The notes: generated by a model not told the origin, from the letters alone. A stretch of 64,000 nucleotides of DNA from Staphylococcus microti (GCF_000934465.1 NZ_JXWY01000033.1:62001-126000), one strand, 5' to 3'. Counted from the first letter of the stretch, positions 8,589-20,527 are shown. Numbers and translations are program-made.

Positions 8589-9365
8589 TTAGTTAAATGT
8601 GACAGTGACGCGTCCTACGTTTGCATAGTCAACGGTATACGTGCCTTTTTCTGCTTTGATAGGTGGGATAAATGTACCAGATGAAATGACATCGCCTTTT
8701 TTGAGTGCTTTGCCATGGCTTGCTAATTTTTGACTTAACCATTGGACCGCTTTCGCAGGATTGCCGAGTACTTCAGATGCTACACCTGTTTTGATTTCTT
8801 CGTCGTTATACTTTAAAGACATTGTCACTTGACCTAGCTGCTCGTAATCGAGTTGTGCGACTGGTTCGCCAACAACGACAAGACCTGTAGCTGTGTTGTC
8901 TGCTAGTAAATCGCCTAATGTAAAGTTAGGGAACCAGTCTTGGTAGCGTGCATCTGGTACTTCAATAGCAGGTGCGAGTTGTGAATGGTTAAGTACGTCT
9001 TCAACGCTTGGTTCTGCCGGTAAATCTTCTGTGATTATAAAAACTAATTCAGGTTCGATGAGCGGTGCGAATAGCTTATCTAATGATACGGTTGCACCGT
9101 CTTGCTTAAGTACGGTTTGTAGTAATGTGCCATAAGCCGGCTCATGGGTATTGGCGTAAGCTTGTGTTTCAGCACTTGTCATACTCACTTTATAGCCTGC
9201 GATCTCTGTTTGATTGTGTGATTTCAATTTATCGATTAAAGCATCTTGCGTTTGATAACCTAGTACTTCATCTACTGCTGCTTCAGGGTTTAAGAAAGGA
9301 ATCGGTTGTTGTGACGCGTATGCTTGGAATACTTGTTCTGCTAATTGATGTGCTTGTTGTGACAT
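8589..9365 (-). CDS. 2-keto-4-pentenoate hydratase / fumarylacetoacetate hydrolase-family enzyme
   Basis: A 258-aa protein of the MhpD/2-oxopent-4-enoate hydratase group. These metal-dependent enzymes hydrate or decarboxylate 2-oxo-enoic acids. Family segments include EIAGYKVSMTS, EPAYGTLL, EPELVFIITEDL (metal-ligand glutamates) and the C-terminal GDVISSGTF. The start at 9365 is chosen because AAGGAGTG precedes it; the frame could be extended upstream by 40 residues, but that stretch has no ribosome site and looks unrelated. No aromatic-degradation genes are adjacent, so the substrate is unknown. It is divergent from nfrA, with a shared 135-bp promoter region. Confidence 0.85.
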   Translation of the reverse strand: MSQQAHQLAEQVFQAYASQQPIPFLNPEAAVDEVLGYQTQDALIDKLKSHNQTEIAGYKVSMTSAETQAYANTHEPAYGTLLQTVLKQDGATVSLDKLFAPLIEPELVFIITEDLPAEPSVEDVLNHSQLAPAIEVPDARYQDWFPNFTLGDLLADNTATGLVVVGEPVAQLDYEQLGQVTMSLKYNDEEIKTGVASEVLGNPAKAVQWLSQKLASHGKALKKGDVISSGTFIPPIKAEKGTYTVDYANVGRVTVTFN

Positions 9366-9500
9366 AAAGACACTCCTTTTTATCAGAAAATTTATATTAT
9401 TATGATAAAGGTTTGTGGGCAAAGATGCAAGTAAGCAAGGGACATGCGTTTCAAACGCTAATTTGCTAACATGAGAAAAAAGCATAGAGGAGTGTCACGT

Positions 9501-10256
9501 ATGTCAGACTACGTTTATGATTTAGCGAAGAAACATCATTCGGTTAGAAAATTTAAAGCGGAACCGTTAGCACGTGAAACAGTTGAAAAGTTGATTGAAG
9601 CAGGGCAAATGGCATCAACATCTAGTTATTTGCAAACGACGTCAGTGATTGGCGTAGAAGATGTAGAGAAAAAATTAGCGCTGAAAGAAGTTTCAGGACA
9701 GCCTTATGTGGTGGACAACGGTTATTTACTTGTATTCGTGATCGATTACAATCGCCACAGTATTGTCAATGAACATCAGTCACGTGATATGACAACGAGT
9801 TTTGAATCGGCAGAAGGTTTACTTGTTGGAACGGTGGATGCGTCATTGATGGCACAAAATATTGCTTTGACTGCTGAAGATATGGGATATGGCATAGTTT
9901 ACTTAGGTTCATTGCGTAATGAAGTTGCACGTGTACGACAAATTTTAGACTTACCTGAGTATACGTTCCCGCTCTTTGGCATGGCGATAGGTGTACCAGC
10001 AGATGATGAGAACGGCGCACCGAAACCACGCTTGCCGCTGGAGCATGTTTTTCATATTGATACGTATGACAAAGATAGAGAGACGCAACGTCAACAATTG
10101 GATGCGTACGATCAAACAGTATCTGAATATTATAAAGAAAGAACACAAGGTAAACGAACAGAGACATGGTCAGAACAAGTTGCAAACTTTATGAGTAGCA
10201 AACAGCGTTTAGAGATGAATGACTGGCTCCAAAGTTCAGGATTTAATAAAAAATAG
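9501..10256 (+). CDS. nfrA: NADPH-dependent nitro/flavin oxidoreductase NfrA
   Basis: FMN-binding nitroreductase-fold enzyme, 251 aa, reducing nitro compounds, flavins or disulfides with NADPH. Visible family features are the N-terminal KKHHSVRKFK, the FMN-contact segment QMASTSSYLQ, and the mid-protein AEDMGYGIVYLGSLRN. ATG 9501 is chosen for its AGAGGAG ribosome site; an in-frame ATG ten codons upstream lacks one. The ahpCF, nfrA, tcyP neighbourhood is typical of staphylococci and suggests a role in thiol and oxidative stress. Confidence 0.92.
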   Translation: MSDYVYDLAKKHHSVRKFKAEPLARETVEKLIEAGQMASTSSYLQTTSVIGVEDVEKKLALKEVSGQPYVVDNGYLLVFVIDYNRHSIVNEHQSRDMTTSFESAEGLLVGTVDASLMAQNIALTAEDMGYGIVYLGSLRNEVARVRQILDLPEYTFPLFGMAIGVPADDENGAPKPRLPLEHVFHIDTYDKDRETQRQQLDAYDQTVSEYYKERTQGKRTETWSEQVANFMSSKQRLEMNDWLQSSGFNKK

Positions 10257-10258
10257 TA

Positions 10259-10315
10259 AAAAAACGCCGTATATTCGGATAGCATGACGCTAACTGATTA
10301 TACGGCGTTTCGTTT
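10259..10315. terminator. Shared terminator of nfrA and tcyP
   Basis: Stem AAAACGCCGTATA/TATACGGCGTTT with a 25-nt loop between convergent genes. Confidence 0.85.
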
Positions 10316-10318
10316 GTA

Positions 10319-11710
10319 TTAATTTGTTGCGGTTAATTCATCGTATTGATTGTCGTTGAATATATCTTCATCTAATTGTTTTGTAAGTTTGGCTGTACCA
10401 GTTCCTGCTAGCATTGAGTCATTGACATTTAATGCTGTACGTCCCATGTCGATTAGCGGTTCAACTGAGATAAGCACACCGGCAAGACCGACTGGTAAGT
10501 TCAACGCTGAAAGGACAAGGATAGAGGCGAATGTTGCGCCACCGCCGACACCTGCTACACCAAATGAACTGATGATGACAACGAGCACGAGTGTTGCAAT
10601 GAATTGAAGGTCGACTTCAACACCTGCAACAGGTGCGACCATGATTGCAAGCATGGCAGGGTAAATACCGGCACATCCGTTTTGTCCTATAGACAGACCA
10701 AATGAACCTGAGAAGTTTGCAATTGCTTGTGGCACACCTAAGCGGTTCGTTTGCGTTTGAATGTTTAATGGTAACGCACCTGCGCTTGAGCGAGATGTGA
10801 AAGCAAATAACATCACTTCTGTTGTCTTTTTCATATATTGGATTGGGTTGACACCAAGAACGGCTAAAATAATCATGTGAATAATATACATTGTGATCAA
10901 TGCCGCGTATGACGCGATAACAAATTTACCGAGTGTCCAAATCGCTGCAAAGTCACTTGTTGCTAATGTATTTAACATGATGGCTAAAATACCGTATGGC
11001 GTTAAGCGCAATACGAATGTAACAATTGCCATAACAAGTGCGTACACTGCATCGATACCACGTTTTAAAACATGACCATTTTCAGGTTGCTTACGTGCGA
11101 CACGCAAGTATGCAAAACCGATAAATGCCGCGAAAATAACGACGGCAATTGTTGACGTTGAACGTGCACCTGTGAAGTCTAAGAAAGGATTCGCAGGAAG
11201 CAGTTCTAAAATTTGTGCTGGTAACGTCGTAGCTGTTAAATCTTTCGCTGTTTGTGCGATTTCTGAGCTACGTGCATTTTCTGCTTGTCCTAAATCAATG
11301 CTTGATGCGTCAAGGCCAAATAGCATCGCATAAGCAATACCAACGATAGCAGCAATTGCTACTGTACCGATTAAGAACATAAAAATATAAGAACCCATTT
11401 TGGCAAACTTTTCACCGATATCGATTTTAGTGAATGCCGCAATGATAGAAATAAAAACGAGTGGAATCACAATCATTTGAAGTAAGGAAATATATCCGTT
11501 ACCAATGATGCCAATCCATTCCGTTGTTTGCGTTGTTATCTTGCTCTCTGCACCGTAAATAAGTTGAACAATGACACCTAGTAGAATCCCTAGACCGAGT
11601 GCGATAAATACGCGTTTAGGGAATTTGACATGTTTTTTCGCCATAATCCACAAGCCAGCAAGTACAGCGATGAAAATAATTAAGTTAAGTATGATTAAAA
11701 ATGTAGACAT
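10319..11710 (-). CDS. tcyP: L-cystine uptake carrier TcyP (dicarboxylate/cation symporter family)
   Basis: Sodium-coupled symporter of 463 aa with about eight to ten hydrophobic segments. Family hallmarks are the serine-rich re-entrant segment FAFTSRSSAGALPLNIQ, then NGCAGIYPAMLAIM, then SFGVAGVGGGATFASI. The length and the N-terminal LIIFIAVLAG helix match TcyP rather than glutamate carriers. It supplies cystine as a sulfur source and fits with mccAB and metNIQ in this window. A TCGGAATT-containing element upstream suggests CymR control. Confidence 0.9.
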   Translation of the reverse strand: MSTFLIILNLIIFIAVLAGLWIMAKKHVKFPKRVFIALGLGILLGVIVQLIYGAESKITTQTTEWIGIIGNGYISLLQMIVIPLVFISIIAAFTKIDIGEKFAKMGSYIFMFLIGTVAIAAIVGIAYAMLFGLDASSIDLGQAENARSSEIAQTAKDLTATTLPAQILELLPANPFLDFTGARSTSTIAVVIFAAFIGFAYLRVARKQPENGHVLKRGIDAVYALVMAIVTFVLRLTPYGILAIMLNTLATSDFAAIWTLGKFVIASYAALITMYIIHMIILAVLGVNPIQYMKKTTEVMLFAFTSRSSAGALPLNIQTQTNRLGVPQAIANFSGSFGLSIGQNGCAGIYPAMLAIMVAPVAGVEVDLQFIATLVLVVIISSFGVAGVGGGATFASILVLSALNLPVGLAGVLISVEPLIDMGRTALNVNDSMLAGTGTAKLTKQLDEDIFNDNQYDELTATN

Positions 11711-11718
11711 ATAGACGC

Positions 11719-11740
11719 TTCCTTTTTAATTCCGATTTGT
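11719..11740 (-). promoter_or_regulatory. Possible CymR-type box before tcyP
   Basis: On the minus strand TAATACAAATCGGAATTAAA sits between a TATAAT-like -10 region and the start codon. The GGAATT half and the TAATAC segment resemble CymR operators, which control tcyP in related Firmicutes. The site is inferred from motif and gene function. Confidence 0.45.
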
Positions 11741-11793
11741 ATTATAAGAATAAGCGGAAGTACTTATAAAATCAAGCCCTATACATTATTTTT

Positions 11794-12891
11794 TTATTTA
11801 ATTGGTGAAAATGGCAATAATTGTTTCTTTGCATTTGAATTGCCGTCTATCAATTGTGCCATAAGCTGTCCAACGATAGGTGACAATAAAATACCATTAC
11901 GGTAATGTCCTGTTGAAACATAAAGGTTAGGACGTATCGCACCCATAATTGGGATACCGTCTGGTGTGATAGGGCGTATGCCCGTCCACGTTTTAATGAC
12001 ACGGTGTTGACGTAGCGCCGGTATCATATGTAGGCTTTCCTGATCCAACCAACGAATATTTGTCGGGTTATTATGCGTACTCCAATTATCGAGTTCAGAT
12101 GTTGCACCAATAAGGAAGCGATTTGGCTTTTTAGGAACAATATAACAGCCATTCATATTGAAAATGGTCTCCTTCAAACCTGTGTAGTCAGATTCAATAA
12201 GTTTGACATCGCCTTTAACCGGTTGTGTAGGAAGTTCGATATCTAATTGTTTGAGCAACGTGCCACTCCATGCGCCTGCCGCAATAATGAGTTGATCTGC
12301 ATAAAAGACACCACGAGACGTAGCGATATGATAATGGTCATCCGTTTGTGTAATATGCATGACCTCAGTGTGCAAATGCAAGTCGATATGTGGTCGTTTT
12401 GCGACGGATTGCAACAAAGCTTGCGTATATAGGTTAGCGTTGATTTGTCCATCGTCATGAATTTTAAAAGCAGCACATGTTTCAGTATCGCAATTCGGGA
12501 AACGCTGACGCAATTGTGCAGGTGTTAGTTGATATATCGCATGATCTTGTGACGACAGAAAAGCAAATTGTTTCTCGACATCTGGCATATGTGCGGCACA
12601 CGTAGCAACTTTGATGAGACCATATGTTTGTAATTCAATATCCATGTGTGTTTCTTTGCGAAGTTGCTCGGCCGTTTCGGGCATCATAGCACGGCTTGCC
12701 ATTGCTAGACGATAGAGCGGAGTGTCTTCAAAAAACTCATTTTGTGCGCCTAACATTCCGCCCGCAGCGTATGAGGCGTTCATTCGTGGCGTAGACCGGT
12801 CGATAATGTGTATGTGTCGCCCTTTATGATTGAGTTGACGTGCAATAGACAATCCCATCACACCCGCACCGATAATAACAGTTTGTAACAT
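11794..12891 (-). CDS. thiO: Glycine oxidase ThiO
   Basis: FAD-dependent oxidase converting glycine to iminoglycine (dehydroglycine), used to build the thiazole ring of thiamine. The 365-aa protein begins with the dinucleotide-binding motif VIIGAGVMGLSIAR. It continues with the AAGGMLGAQNEF segment and ends with the DAO-family motif VSTGHYRNGILLSPI. It is preceded by a TPP aptamer and a hairpin that buries its AGGAGG, so synthesis should fall when thiamine pyrophosphate is plentiful. No thiS, thiG or thiF lie alongside; in this window it is the only thiazole-branch gene. The riboswitch makes the thiamine role secure. Confidence 0.92.
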   Translation of the reverse strand: MLQTVIIGAGVMGLSIARQLNHKGRHIHIIDRSTPRMNASYAAGGMLGAQNEFFEDTPLYRLAMASRAMMPETAEQLRKETHMDIELQTYGLIKVATCAAHMPDVEKQFAFLSSQDHAIYQLTPAQLRQRFPNCDTETCAAFKIHDDGQINANLYTQALLQSVAKRPHIDLHLHTEVMHITQTDDHYHIATSRGVFYADQLIIAAGAWSGTLLKQLDIELPTQPVKGDVKLIESDYTGLKETIFNMNGCYIVPKKPNRFLIGATSELDNWSTHNNPTNIRWLDQESLHMIPALRQHRVIKTWTGIRPITPDGIPIMGAIRPNLYVSTGHYRNGILLSPIVGQLMAQLIDGNSNAKKQLLPFSPIK

Positions 12892-12892
12892 A

Positions 12893-12924
12893 AAAAAACC
12901 TCCTGCATGTTAGGGTGCAGGAAG
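12893..12924 (-). promoter_or_regulatory. Sequestering hairpin over the thiO ribosome site
   Basis: On the minus strand CTTCCTGCA (12924-12916) pairs with TGCAGGAGG (12907-12899), a 9-bp stem with one G-U pair and an 8-nt loop. It masks the AGGAGG that lies 7 bases before the thiO ATG. The seven T residues that follow mean it could also act as an intrinsic terminator. It is the likely output of the TPP riboswitch upstream. Confidence 0.75.
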
Positions 12925-13033
12925 TTGACATGTATGATTGAAATTGAGTCATGCATAATGCGTGCTTCAATATGTTCAGTAACAAGTAGAACACGGCACA
13001 AACACACGATGACACATGTAATAACATGTTGTC

Positions 13034-13116
13034 GCTTCCCTTCGATGGTATTAACCATATCAGGTTCAAAGAGTTAAGAGTCTATCTTTCTCAGCTCACT
13101 TCGAGCACCCCTAGCA
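13034..13116 (-). ncRNA. TPP (THI-box) riboswitch aptamer controlling thiO
   Basis: Read on the minus strand, the conserved TPP elements appear in order: GCTAGGGGTGC, CTGAGA, CTTTGAACCTGATATGGT, TAATACCATCGAAGGGAAGC. All core bases of the pyrimidine- and pyrophosphate-binding helices are present. About 110 nt separate the aptamer from the sequestering hairpin before thiO. Confidence 0.93.
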
Positions 13117-13159
13117 TGATATTGAATTTTTAGCGTATCTTGCTATATAAATACATTAT

Positions 13160-13759
13160 TTAACCGCCAAATAAGCGTTGGAAAAAGCCTTTTTTCTCGT
13201 TGTTTTCAATTGTATGTGCCAAAGCTTTTTGTTCTTCAATTTGCGATTCGATATGTTTTTGTGTAGTACCAAGTTGTTCTGTTTGCTTCTTCTGAGCTTC
13301 TGTTAAGGCATCCATAGACGCACTGTTCGCTTTGAGTTGTGCTTCTAACTTGTTATGTAACTCAGTTAAAGCTTCTTGTTGTTTGTGCACTTGTGTGACC
13401 ATTTGACCAAGCATTTGACGTTCTTCACGCATTTGATTGATTTCGTTGTGTAACTCATTGAATAAGTTAGAAAGCTGCTGATCAGCTGGTAACTGTTGTG
13501 CATCGTCTTTAACGATGACTTGTAAGAAGTCTTTTTCTTTTTCGAGTTCTTCAAATGCGAGCTCATAACTATTCGTTTGACCGACACGCTCGGCAATCTC
13601 TTGGAATAATTCAATATCTTCTTCTTTAAAATCAGTCGCTTCACGTCCACGATATTCCGTTTTACCTAAATGATAACCACGTTCTTCAAGGTGCTGAACG
13701 ATTTTGCGAACTTGTTTTTCGCTTAAGCCAGATTTTTGGGCAAATTCTTTTGTTAGCAT
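13160..13759 (-). CDS. HTH plus coiled-coil protein (DUF536-like)
   Basis: A 199-aa soluble protein. Residues 1-55 form a probable winged or MerR-like helix-turn-helix (LTKEFAQKSGLSEKQVRKIV). Residues from about 85 to 185 are a long heptad-rich coiled coil. The protein ends with KKGFFQRLFGG, a short basic/aromatic tail. This layout resembles DUF536/replication-associated staphylococcal proteins. A DNA-binding, possibly chromosome- or plasmid-maintenance-like role is only an inference. It is transcribed alone, and AGGATCC-type purines lie before the ATG. Confidence 0.6.
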   Translation of the reverse strand: MLTKEFAQKSGLSEKQVRKIVQHLEERGYHLGKTEYRGREATDFKEEDIELFQEIAERVGQTNSYELAFEELEKEKDFLQVIVKDDAQQLPADQQLSNLFNELHNEINQMREERQMLGQMVTQVHKQQEALTELHNKLEAQLKANSASMDALTEAQKKQTEQLGTTQKHIESQIEEQKALAHTIENNEKKGFFQRLFGG

Positions 13760-13869
13760 ATAACCGGATCCTTTCTCCTACAATTTAGACGACTGTCAGT
13801 GTTCGTTCAGTGACCCGTCAGTCTTACCTCTCCCTAATTGTAGCGAGTTTATTGCTTGATTTCAAGAGC

Positions 13870-14544
13870 TTATGCGCTTGGGTCTTTACGCAAATCCATC
13901 TTAACGAGTAATGGATAAATGATTTTTCGTGGTAGACGGTTGGCAAAGACATACTTCAGAATATAGCACGACTTAATACTTGTACCATAAATGTCTTTCG
14001 TCAAAGGGATATTTGCTTTGATATAAAGATCAAGTGGCACCGGCTTACCATTGCGATCAAGAGATGGTTGTATATAAGGGATTTTCGTTTGCTTTTCAAA
14101 CCCGTGTTGTGTGAGAAAACGTCTGCGAAATGCGATGTCGTCTGCGGTTTTAGAATCAACGTCAGGCGATTCAAATGTTGACTCAAACATAAAGAAGTTT
14201 ACATCTTTACCGTGTAGTTGGTTAGACAGCACGTTAATTTGTGCTTCGGTTTGTTTCAGTGTTTCTTCAAGATACGTTTCGTGATTGTCACCGTGTTCTG
14301 CAAGTAAATAAATGATAAAGCCAGCATTTGTCGTCGCTTCATAGTGTGCCGTTGCAAAACTGACCACACGTTCTTCTTCAATACCTACTAAAAATACGTA
14401 ATCATTTTGTGTTTTTTCTGTTTTAAGTGATTGAACAAAAACGGATTCATCTTCAGTGACAAGGGCGTCTAACTTACCTGTGTAGAAGTCGAGTGCTGGT
14501 TCGTACCATGGATCTTGTGTTGATTTAATTTGAATAAATTTCAT
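13870..14544 (-). CDS. GNAT-like acetyltransferase-family protein, function unknown
   Basis: A 224-aa cytoplasmic protein with alternating strands and helices. A central segment, YVFLVGIEEERVVSFATAHYEATTNAGFIIYLL, resembles the beta4-alpha3 core of GNAT enzymes. It is followed by a long loop and FRRRFLTQHGFEKQTKIPYIQP, typical of the second half of such folds. No clear acetyl-CoA Q/RxxGxG/A motif could be picked out, so activity is uncertain. AGAGGTGAT precedes the ATG. Alternative: a catalytically inactive GNAT relative. Confidence 0.5.
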   Translation of the reverse strand: MKFIQIKSTQDPWYEPALDFYTGKLDALVTEDESVFVQSLKTEKTQNDYVFLVGIEEERVVSFATAHYEATTNAGFIIYLLAEHGDNHETYLEETLKQTEAQINVLSNQLHGKDVNFFMFESTFESPDVDSKTADDIAFRRRFLTQHGFEKQTKIPYIQPSLDRNGKPVPLDLYIKANIPLTKDIYGTSIKSCYILKYVFANRLPRKIIYPLLVKMDLRKDPSA

Positions 14545-14682
14545 AGCCTATCACCTCTTTGTAGTGGCTCTAGTATAGCATAATCATTTTGTATGAAATA
14601 TAAGTATGACAGCATGTTGCATATAAAAAGCACCTGAGCATTATGATATATTGCCCAAGTGCTTGTATTGTGTTGCCTGTAA

Positions 14683-15090
14683 TTATTCGATGTCACCTTT
14701 GTGTTCAGACGGATGATGTTTAAAGTCTTGTGTTTCGTAGGCGCTGTTTGAATGCGCAACTTCGCCTTGTGCGTGTGGGATGTGATCTACAATAATGGCA
14801 ATTTCCCCGTCAATGACAGCTTGTTTTAATTGTTCTTTGTCGTTGTCTGTAAGATTGTAACGTGTAAACGCAGCTTCTTCAGGGTCTTCTCCGATAAAAA
14901 AGCGCATAAACTTGTCACTAATCGTACCAGCAGTCGGTTTTTGCTTTACCTCTGAGTCATTAAAACGGTCTGTTTTGAGTCGGTCCTTGCTGATAATCGT
15001 AATTTCGTGCTCTTTATAACCATCACGTAATAATGCATCAACAGCTTGAATTGTTTCTTCTTCACCTTTTACTAATTTAAAATGAGTCAT
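14683..15090 (-). CDS. YflT-type general stress protein
   Basis: A 135-aa protein with the heat-induced stress protein YflT domain: an N-terminal FKLVKGEEETIQAVDALLRDGY, then ITIISKD, then VIDGEIAIIVDH. Members are SigB-dependent general stress proteins of unknown mechanism. The last 25 residues are polar and histidine-rich. A near-consensus SigB promoter lies about 40-60 bp before the ATG, supporting a stress role. Confidence is high for the family and low for mechanism. Confidence 0.75.
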   Translation of the reverse strand: MTHFKLVKGEEETIQAVDALLRDGYKEHEITIISKDRLKTDRFNDSEVKQKPTAGTISDKFMRFFIGEDPEEAAFTRYNLTDNDKEQLKQAVIDGEIAIIVDHIPHAQGEVAHSNSAYETQDFKHHPSEHKGDIE

Positions 15091-15127
15091 TTTGGACGCC
15101 CCCGTTCATCATTATTTAGTTTTTCAA

Positions 15128-15152
15128 ATACCCTTTAAAATAAAAGTTAAAC
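15128..15152 (-). promoter_or_regulatory. SigB promoter of the YflT-type gene
   Basis: On the minus strand GTTTAA (15152-15147) and GGGTAT (15133-15128) are separated by 13 bp, essentially the SigB consensus. The position 38-62 bp before the start codon is appropriate. Confidence 0.82.
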
Positions 15153-15283
15153 GCATACATTTTTATTATGCGATTATATGGTAACTTTTGTAAAGGGTTG
15201 CATGATTTCTAAAAATCAACGTTTTGCACCCTAGTATTGCTAAAAAACGTTAAATTTGCTATTATCAGTTAATAATTTATATA

Positions 15284-15355
15284 GACTCATATAATCTGAA
15301 GAATATGGCTTTAGAAGTTTCTACCATGTCGCCTTAAACGATATGACTATGAGTA
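15284..15355 (+). ncRNA. Guanine-class purine riboswitch of the xpt operon
   Basis: The purine aptamer is complete: ACTCATATAATC, ATATGGCTTTAG, AAGTTTCTACC, then GACTATGAGT closing P1. The specificity base in the 3' junction is C (GACTATG), the guanine/hypoxanthine type rather than adenine. It precedes xpt-pbuX-guaB-guaA. Confidence 0.95.
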
Positions 15356-15492
15356 ATGACTACATCTGTAACACACGGCGTTTGTTTCGTTTTTTCATTG
15401 CGTAGTGTGCATCTTAAACAACCGCAATGGAAAAGGACGTTTTAACGCGCATGTCTGCGTTATTTTACAATTGTATGATGATTACTCAAACA

Positions 15493-15526
15493 CCTGAAAC
15501 AATATTCTTTAGTTTTGGGGTTTTTT
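15493..15526 (+). terminator. Riboswitch-controlled terminator before xpt
   Basis: CCTGAAAC (15493-15500) pairs with GTTTTGGG (15512-15519), and a run of T follows at 15521. It ends about 30 bp before the xpt start and is the probable OFF structure of the guanine riboswitch. An upstream TTG start for xpt at 15515 would fall inside this hairpin and is rejected. Confidence 0.75.
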
Positions 15527-15556
15527 AATATCTTGAGTTATCAAGGAGGAATAGTT

Positions 15557-16137
15557 TTGGACGCGTTAAAGAGAAAAGTCATGGAAGACGGTGTGGTCAT
15601 TGACGAACGCATTCTTAAAGTGGATGGGTTTTTAAATCATCAAATTGATGCAGGATTGATGTACGAGATTGGGGAAGTCTTTCATTCGCAATTTCAAGAC
15701 CAAGGCATTACAAAAATTTTAACGATAGAAGCATCTGGTATTGCACCAGCGATTATGGTGGCACACCGTTTTAATGTGCCATGTTTATTTGCGAAAAAAG
15801 CAAAGCCAAGCACATTAAATCAAGGTTATTATCAAACAGATGTACATTCATTTACGAAAAACAAAACAAATTCGGTCATTGTTTCTAATGAATTCCTATC
15901 AGATCAAGATACCGTCTTAATTATTGATGATTTCTTAGCAAATGGCGAAGCGGCACTCGGTTTACATCGCTTAGCACAACAAGCAGGGGCTAAAACAGCA
16001 GGTGTCGGCATATTAGTCGAGAAAAGCTTCCAACCGGGGCGTGCACGTCTAGAAGAAGCAGGACTTGTCGTTTCTTCACTTTGCCAAGTAGCCTCACTCA
16101 AAGGGAACAAGGTCACGTTGTTAGGAGATGACCAATA

Positions 16138-16138
<1 letters not shown>
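15557..16138 (+). CDS. xpt: Xanthine phosphoribosyltransferase
   Basis: Purine-salvage enzyme making XMP from xanthine and PRPP. The 193-aa product contains the PRPP-binding loop VLIIDDFLANGEA and the upstream ILTIEASGIAPAI segment typical of Xpt. The start is a TTG at 15557, six bases after AAGGAGGA, which gives the normal family N-terminus (MDALKRKVMEDGVVID). It is first gene of the purine operon and overlaps pbuX by one base (TAATG). Confidence 0.95.
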
Positions 16139-18907
<2,769 letters not shown>

Positions 18908-18927
18908 GGTTAAAGGAGTACAACAGT

Positions 18928-20469
18928 ATGGAAATGGCAAAAGAACAAGAACTGATTCTTGTCCTAGATTTCGGAAGTCAATACAATCAACTGATTACAC
19001 GTCGTATTCGTGAAATGGGCGTTTATAGTGAATTGCATGATCATGAGATTTCGTTAGATGAAATTAAAAAGATGAACCCGAAAGGTATCATTTTATCTGG
19101 TGGACCGAACTCGGTATACGAAGAAGATGCGTTCACAATTGATCCAGCAATTTATGATTTAGGTGTACCGGTACTAGGTATTTGTTACGGAATGCAATTA
19201 ACAACAAAACTTTTAGGCGGTAAAGTTGAGCGTGCAAATGAACGTGAATACGGTAAAGCGATTATTAAAGCGAAGTCGGACGAATTATTCCACGGTTTAC
19301 CAGAAGAACAAACTGTATGGATGAGTCATTCAGATAAAGTAATCGAAATTCCAGAAGGCTTTGAAGTGATTGCGGATAGCCCAAGCACGCAATATGCGGC
19401 CATTGAAGATAAAAAGCGTCGTATTTATGGCGTACAATTCCACCCAGAAGTACGTCATACAGAATACGGAAATGATTTATTAGAAAACTTTGTCCGTCGC
19501 GTATGTCAATGTACAGGTCAATGGACAATGGAAAACTTCATCGACATCGAAGTTCAAAAAATCCGTGAAAAAGTAGGCGATCGCAAAGTATTATGTGCGA
19601 TGAGTGGCGGTGTAGACTCATCAGTCGTTGCCGTATTGTTACACAGAGCAATTGGTGATCAACTGACATGTATTTTCGTAGATCATGGCTTATTACGTAA
19701 AGGTGAAGGCGACATGGTAATGGAACAATTTGGAGAAGGCTTTAACATGAACATCATTCGTGTTAATGCGAAAGACCGTTTCATGTCAAAACTTCAAGGC
19801 GTTTCAGACCCAGAGAAAAAACGTAAAATCATCGGTAACGAATTCGTATATGTATTCGATGATGAAGCATCTAAGTTGAAAGGTGTCGACTTCCTTGCAC
19901 AAGGTACGCTTTATACAGACGTTATCGAATCAGGTACAAAAACAGCACAAACAATCAAATCACACCATAACGTAGGTGGTTTACCAGAAGACATGGAATT
20001 TGAACTGATTGAACCAATCAACACGCTGTTCAAAGATGAAGTGCGTGCCCTTGGTATCGAATTGGGTATTCCAGAACACCTCGTTTGGCGTCAACCATTC
20101 CCAGGTCCGGGTCTTGGTATCCGTGTCCTTGGCGAAATTACGGAAGACAAGTTAGAAATCGTCCGTGAATCAGATGCGATTTTACGAGAAGTCATTCGTG
20201 AAGAAGGCTTAGAACGTGAAATCTGGCAATATTTCACAGTATTACCAGACATTCGCTCAGTAGGGGTTATGGGTGACTACCGCACATATGACTACACAGT
20301 CGGCGTCCGTGCGGTAACATCTATTGACGGTATGACAAGTGACTTTGCACGTATCGATTGGGAAGTCTTACAAAAAATCTCAACACGTATCGTGAACGAA
20401 GTCGATCACGTCAACCGCGTTGTCTATGACATTACATCTAAGCCACCAAGCACAATTGAGTGGGAATAA
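18928..20469 (+). CDS. guaA: GMP synthase (glutamine-hydrolysing) GuaA
   Basis: Aminates XMP to GMP using glutamine and ATP. The 513-aa chain has a class-I glutamine amidotransferase half with nucleophile C86 in LGICYGMQL and catalytic FHPEV. An ATP-pyrophosphatase half follows with PP-loop SGGVDSS near residue 225, then the dimerisation domain ending [10 protein letters not shown]. It is the last gene of the operon, 20 bp after guaB with AAAGGAG. The extreme 3' end (GAGTGGGAATAA) is the known target of guaA-type integrases, but no flanking duplicate or integrase is seen here. Confidence 0.97.
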   Translation: MEMAKEQELILVLDFGSQYNQLITRRIREMGVYSELHDHEISLDEIKKMNPKGIILSGGPNSVYEEDAFTIDPAIYDLGVPVLGICYGMQLTTKLLGGKVERANEREYGKAIIKAKSDELFHGLPEEQTVWMSHSDKVIEIPEGFEVIADSPSTQYAAIEDKKRRIYGVQFHPEVRHTEYGNDLLENFVRRVCQCTGQWTMENFIDIEVQKIREKVGDRKVLCAMSGGVDSSVVAVLLHRAIGDQLTCIFVDHGLLRKGEGDMVMEQFGEGFNMNIIRVNAKDRFMSKLQGVSDPEKKRKIIGNEFVYVFDDEASKLKGVDFLAQGTLYTDVIESGTKTAQTIKSHHNVGGLPEDMEFELIEPINTLFKDEVRALGIELGIPEHLVWRQPFPGPGLGIRVLGEITEDKLEIVRESDAILREVIREEGLEREIWQYFTVLPDIRSVGVMGDYRTYDYTVGVRAVTSIDGMTSDFARIDWEVLQKISTRIVNEVDHVNRVVYDITSKPPSTIEWE

Positions 20470-20488
20470 GGATATAACATAAATAAGA

Positions 20489-20527
20489 GGCTAGAAATAC
20501 CGTTGTTTTGCGGTTTCTAGCCTTTTT
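20489..20527 (+). terminator. Terminator of the guanine operon
   Basis: Stem GGCTAGAAA-TA-CCG / CGG-TTTCTAGCC followed by TTTTT, 20 bp after the guaA stop. Confidence 0.9.

Noticed and set aside
15515-15556. Upstream TTG start for xpt
   Set aside because: It lies within the riboswitch terminator and lacks a ribosome site; the TTG at 15557 has AAGGAGGA and gives the family-typical N-terminus.
20452-20469. guaA 3' end as an active attachment site of an integrated island
   Set aside because: The core GAGTGGGAATAA is present, but no second copy, integrase or island genes were found in the following sequence; only a single accessory gene and an ABC operon follow.
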